This document shows, in pieces, positions 6,092-9,426 of a DNA stretch of 9,426 bases. The stretch is from contig JBJELP010000190.1 in NCBI GenBank assembly GCA_051879215.1, forward strand, positions 1-9,426, read 5' to 3'. Position numbers and translations under genes: made by a program. Source of the stretch: TWA4 sp051879215. Lineage in GTDB: Bacteria > Bacillota > Clostridia > Lachnospirales > Lachnospiraceae. The notes beneath the pieces were generated by a model. That model was not told the origin of the DNA and searched no databases. It saw only the letters and a list, made by a program, of their open reading frames with translations. Positions within the stretch are counted from its first letter, which is position 1. Every line of letters starts with the position of its first letter.

Positions 6092-6118
6092 ATAGCACAG
6101 TCACTATTTTTCTATCAA
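6089..6118 (-). promoter_or_regulatory. Promoter of the serC-serA-DUF1015-dtd operon
   Basis: The minus strand has TTGATA (6113-6118), an 18-base spacer and a perfect TATAAT (6089-6094) preceded by TGC, giving an extended -10. Initiation would fall near 6082-6085, inside the right arm of the inverted repeat, leaving a leader of about 285 bases before serC. The last three bases of the -10 are part of the inverted repeat. Confidence 0.65.
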
Positions 6119-6176
6119 TAGTTGTTTAAATTCTTAAAGAACTTGCATTAAAATGAATACAATTTTCTTCTTCTGA

Positions 6177-7856
6177 CTACTTTTCCGACTGCAGATCTTC
6201 TTCTGAGAATACATCTGCGATATTACCTCCCGGAGATACCATGGGGAATACCTTATCATCACAATCAATATGGCAGTCTATTACAATCGGTCCGTCATAT
6301 GCCAATGCTTCCTGCAGTGCCGGAATCACTTCTTCTTTCTTTGTGACCAGAATTCCTTTTACACCCAGAGCCTCTGCTACTTTGACAAAATCAACTGCAT
6401 CTTTCAGAACTGTATGAGAATATCTCTGCTCATAGAACAGGTTCTGCCACTGCCTTACCATACCAAGTACATGATTATTGATGCACACCTGGATGATCGG
6501 AATATTGTGGCGGGCAGCGGTAGCCAGCTCGTTCATATTCATGCGGAAACAGCCATCTCCTGCAATGTTGATAACCTGTTTCTCCGGAACACCGCACTGT
6601 GCACCGATGGCAGCGCCGAGTCCATATCCCATGGTTCCCAGACCGCCGGATGTCAGGAATGTTCTGGGATATTTATATCTGGCAAACTGGGCAGCCCACA
6701 TCTGATGCTGACCGACATCAGTGGTAATAATCGCCTCTCCCTTTGTCAGTTCATATATTTTTTCAATGACATAAGGACCGGTCAGTACTTCTTTATTGTA
6801 TGTCAAAGGATATGTATTCTTCAAACGGTTCACCTGACTCATCCATGCAAAATGATCCGCCTGTTCCATACGTGCGATCAGGCGCTTCAGAACCTCCTTG
6901 ATATCACCGACAATTGCAACATCTACTTTAACATTTTTATTGATTTCGGCAGGATCCACATCAATCTGCAGAATTTTTGCATTTTCTGCAAATGTCTTTG
7001 TATTGCCGGTTACACGGTCAGAGAAACGACAGCCGATTGCCACAACCAGATCACTCTTGGAAAGCCCGATATCAGATGCCTTGGTGCCATGCATACCGAC
7101 CATACCGGTATAATTCAGGCTCTCTCCGTCAAATGCACCTTTTCCCATCAGGGTATCGCATACAGGTGAATCCATCAATGCCGCAAACTCTGCCAGTTCA
7201 TCGGAAGCTTCTGAAATAACAGCACCGCCGCCCACCATGATAAAAGGTTTCCGGCAGTTATTAATCAGCTCCAGACCGGCAGCCAGATCCTCTTCACGAA
7301 TATTTTTAGTTACTCTTTCCACTTTGAAAGGTTCTTTCCTTTCATATTCTGTTACTGCTGCCGTAACATCCTTGGGAATATCAATCAGAACCGGTCCGGG
7401 TCTTCCGGTTTTTGCAATACGAAAAGCGTTGCGGACGGTATCCGCCAGAGTTGCAACATCTTTTACAATGTAATTATGCTTGGTAATCGGCATGGTAATA
7501 CCGAGAATATCAATTTCCTGGAAACTGTCTTTACCCAGTGCAGCCACACCTACATTGCAGGTAACCGCAACCATGGGCACAGAATCCATATATGCAGTAG
7601 CAATACCGGTAACCAGATTGGTTGCACCGGGACCGGATGTTGCAAGACATACTCCAACTTTTCCGGTTGCTCTTGCATATCCGTCTGCTGCATGGGATGC
7701 TCCCTGTTCATGGGATGTCAGAATATGACGGATTTCCGGATGTTTGTAAAGTGCATCATAAACATTCAGGATTGCACCGCCCGGATAACCAAATACAGTA
7801 TCCACACCCTGTTCTTTTAAACATTCAATTAAAATTTCTGAACCATTTAACTGCAT
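6177..7856 (-). CDS. ilvB: Acetolactate synthase, catalytic (large) subunit
   Basis: This 559-residue ThDP- and FAD-dependent enzyme condenses two pyruvates to acetolactate, or pyruvate with 2-oxobutyrate, in valine/leucine and isoleucine synthesis. The N-terminal ThDP-binding domain has GYPGGAI (23-29) and the catalytic Glu50 in SHEQGASHAADG. A central FAD-associated domain is at about 185-340. The C-terminal domain has the cofactor motif GDG (433-435) ... NN (460-461). Trp470 in RQWQNLFY is the conserved active-site channel residue. The segment before GKDSFQE reads CNVG (100-103) where better-known enzymes have GQVP. The start ATG at 7856 has only a weak ribosome site (GTGAG, eight bases away). 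It follows ilvD after 96 bases. No small subunit gene follows: the next gene is serC, behind its own promoter. Confidence 0.96.
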   Translation of the reverse strand: MQLNGSEILIECLKEQGVDTVFGYPGGAILNVYDALYKHPEIRHILTSHEQGASHAADGYARATGKVGVCLATSGPGATNLVTGIATAYMDSVPMVAVTCNVGVAALGKDSFQEIDILGITMPITKHNYIVKDVATLADTVRNAFRIAKTGRPGPVLIDIPKDVTAAVTEYERKEPFKVERVTKNIREEDLAAGLELINNCRKPFIMVGGGAVISEASDELAEFAALMDSPVCDTLMGKGAFDGESLNYTGMVGMHGTKASDIGLSKSDLVVAIGCRFSDRVTGNTKTFAENAKILQIDVDPAEINKNVKVDVAIVGDIKEVLKRLIARMEQADHFAWMSQVNRLKNTYPLTYNKEVLTGPYVIEKIYELTKGEAIITTDVGQHQMWAAQFARYKYPRTFLTSGGLGTMGYGLGAAIGAQCGVPEKQVINIAGDGCFRMNMNELATAARHNIPIIQVCINNHVLGMVRQWQNLFYEQRYSHTVLKDAVDFVKVAEALGVKGILVTKKEEVIPALQEALAYDGPIVIDCHIDCDDKVFPMVSPGGNIADVFSEEDLQSEK

Positions 7857-7923
7857 GATCAGTACTCACTTTCCACTCTTACTCTTTTTCAAACTATGTA
7901 ATTCCGAAAGTCCTGTTTGCTCT

Positions 7924-7938
7924 GTTATCTTTGATAAC
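7924..7938 (-). promoter_or_regulatory. Perfect 6-bp dyad in the ilvD-ilvB spacer
   Basis: GTTATC (7924-7929) and GATAAC (7933-7938) flank TTT. The stem begins 14 bases after the ilvD stop, without a U-tract. Its 12-base core TATCTTTGATAA also occurs in the dyad at 139-163. It may be a weak operator or an mRNA stem protecting the ilvD 3' end. Confidence 0.3.
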
Positions 7939-7952
7939 GGCATGCTTCAGAA

Positions 7953-9426
7953 CTATTTACTCAGATCACTCTTTAACACGGCACCATGTGCACCATCTGT
8001 TACCATCTGGGCATAACGGGCCAGATAACCGCTTGTTACCTTGGGCTCTCTGGGCTGCCATTTTGCCTTTCTTGCAGCCAGTTCTTCATCAGAAAGATCC
8101 ACATTCAGAGAAAGTTCGGGGATGTTGATGCGGATGATATCTCCCTCTTCGATCAGAGCGATGGGGCCGCCGACTGCTGCTTCAGGGGATACATGACCGA
8201 TGGAAGCACCTCTGGATGCACCGGAGAAGCGGCCATCTGTGATCAGAGCCACGGAAGAACCAAGACCCATACCTGCAATTGCAGAAGTGGGATTCAGCAT
8301 TTCACGCATACCGGGTCCTCCCTTGGGACCTTCGTAACGGATTACCACCACATCACCTGCTACAATCTTGCCGCCCTTGATTGCTTCAATTGCATCTTCT
8401 TCGCATTCGAAGACACGCGCAGGACCTTCATGTACCAGCATTTCTTCACATACTGCAGAACGTTTTACAACACTGCCATAAGGCGCGATATTTCCCTTTA
8501 AGATTGCCAGACCGCCTGTGGTGCTGTACGGATTTTCAACCGGCCGGATTACTTCCGGATTGCGGTTATATGTATGCTCGATATTCTCTCCCACTGTCTT
8601 ACCGGTTACTGTCATACAGTCAAGATTCAGCAGATTCAGTTTGCTTAATTCATTCATAACTGCATAAACACCGCCTGCTTCATTGAGGTCTTCCATATAA
8701 GTAGGACCTGCAGGAGCCAGATGACACAGGTTGGGCGTTTTTGCACTGATTTCGTTGGCAAAACCGATTTCGAAGTCAAATCCGATTTCATGGGCAATTG
8801 CAGGAAGATGCAGCATACTGTTGGTGGAACAGCCCAATGCCATATCAACTGTCAGAGCATTCATGATTGCTTCTTTTGTCATGATATCTCTGGGACGGAT
8901 ATTTCTTCTGTACATTTCCATAACCTGCATGCCCGCATGTTTAGCCAGTTTAATACGTTCGGAGTAAACCGCAGGAATGGTTCCGTTTCCGCTCAGTCCC
9001 ATACCAAGTGCTTCTGTCAGGCAGTTCATGGAGTTTGCTGTGTACATGCCTGAGCAGGATCCGCAGGTGGGGCATACCTTATTTTCAAATTCTTCCACAT
9101 CCGCTTCTGTCATGGTACCTGCTGCATAGGAGCCTACTGCTTCAAACATGGAAGAAAGACTTCTCTTCCGACCTTTTACATGACCTGCCAGCATGGGACC
9201 GCCGCTTACAAATACAGTGGGAACATTGACTCGTGCTGCCGCCATCAGCAGACCGGGAACGTTTTTATCACAGTTGGGAATCATAACCAGAGCATCAAAC
9301 TGATGAGCCAGAGCCATACATTCTGTGGAATCTGCAATCAGATCCCTGGTTACCAGAGAATACTTCATACCGATATGACCCATTGCAATACCATCACATA
9401 CTGCAATTGCGGGGAACATAACCGGT
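7953..9426 (-). CDS. ilvD: Dihydroxy-acid dehydratase, N-terminus outside window
   Basis: This is an iron-sulfur dehydratase that converts 2,3-dihydroxy-isovalerate and 2,3-dihydroxy-3-methylvalerate to the 2-oxo acids of valine and isoleucine synthesis. The frame stays open through the upper window edge, so the ATG at 9417-9419 is internal; roughly 70 N-terminal residues are missing by comparison with the family (about 555 residues). Counting from that Met, Asp9 (CDGIAMGH), Cys50-Asp51-Lys52 (PNCDKNVPG) and Cys122 (CGSCSGMYTAN) are the metal and cluster ligands seen in this family. TDGRFSGASRG near the C-terminus is the active-site serine loop. The third cluster cysteine normally lies before the window edge, so the cluster type cannot be judged here. 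The stop is TAG at 7953-7955. It leads into ilvB and is probably co-transcribed with it. Confidence 0.96.
   Translation of the reverse strand, partial: PVMFPAIAVCDGIAMGHIGMKYSLVTRDLIADSTECMALAHQFDALVMIPNCDKNVPGLLMAAARVNVPTVFVSGGPMLAGHVKGRKRSLSSMFEAVGSYAAGTMTEADVEEFENKVCPTCGSCSGMYTANSMNCLTEALGMGLSGNGTIPAVYSERIKLAKHAGMQVMEMYRRNIRPRDIMTKEAIMNALTVDMALGCSTNSMLHLPAIAHEIGFDFEIGFANEISAKTPNLCHLAPAGPTYMEDLNEAGGVYAVMNELSKLNLLNLDCMTVTGKTVGENIEHTYNRNPEVIRPVENPYSTTGGLAILKGNIAPYGSVVKRSAVCEEMLVHEGPARVFECEEDAIEAIKGGKIVAGDVVVIRYEGPKGGPGMREMLNPTSAIAGMGLGSSVALITDGRFSGASRGASIGHVSPEAAVGGPIALIEEGDIIRINIPELSLNVDLSDEELAARKAKWQPREPKVTSGYLARYAQMVTDGAHGAVLKSDLSK

Noticed and set aside
5798..6176. T-box or other known amino-acid riboswitch upstream of serC
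   Set aside because: No T-box sequence (AGGGTGG-NACCGCG type) and no terminator/antiterminator pair were found; the structure there fits no class I know.
6092..6176. Terminator after ilvB
   Set aside because: Only a weak AT-rich stem (AAGTTCTT with AAGAATTT) without a proper U-tract is visible, so no terminator is called; read-through into serC is possible.
6270..7169. Long plus-strand open frame (299 codons) opposite ilvB
   Set aside because: It is antisense to a confidently identified gene, rich in Cys/His/Ile as expected of a shadow frame, and has no recognisable domain.

Overview
The window looks like a chromosomal stretch from a Gram-positive anaerobe of the Clostridia, most likely a Lachnospiraceae-type gut commensal. 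The basis is protein resemblance: the SerA variant with a DFPN loop, the IlvB with a GKDSFQE loop, and the NuoE-like N-terminus. AGGAGG-type ribosome sites and very AT-rich spacers agree. The assignment is by recognition, not by a search. Every gene I can support lies on the minus strand, so transcription runs from the high-coordinate end to the low-coordinate end.

Layout in transcription order: (1) 9426-6177 is a branched-chain amino-acid block, ilvD (5' end outside the window) then ilvB, with a 96-base spacer carrying a small perfect dyad. No small regulatory subunit (ilvN/ilvH) is present. (2) 6118-5798 is the leader of the serine block: an extended -10 promoter followed by a 185-bp multi-armed inverted repeat and a second small hairpin. 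(3) 5797-1538 is serC, serA, a DUF1015-family gene and dtd, probably one operon. Unusual RNA hairpins lie in the serC-serA gap (188 bases) and the serA-DUF1015 gap (91 bases). (4) 1494-742 is a YdcF/SanA-type membrane-anchored protein with its own extended -10 promoter, ending in a clear terminator. (5) 741-98 is a long AT-rich intergenic region holding that terminator, a candidate promoter and a long hairpin-bearing leader. (6) 97-1 is the start of a NuoE-like [2Fe-2S] subunit gene that runs out of the window.

How the genes fit together: IlvD and IlvB are two steps of valine/isoleucine synthesis. SerC and SerA are the two steps that turn 3-phosphoglycerate into O-phosphoserine. No classical phosphoserine phosphatase is present. 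The DUF1015 protein sits where such a gene could be expected and carries a DGHHR motif reminiscent of ParB-like serine kinases. Dtd (D-aminoacyl-tRNA deacylase) is tRNA quality control and is probably a passenger in the operon.

The most notable items are the multi-branched inverted repeat immediately downstream of the serC promoter, the DUF1015-serine linkage, the tandem hairpins plus possible mini-ORF between serC and serA, and the SerA active-site loop that lacks the usual glutamate.
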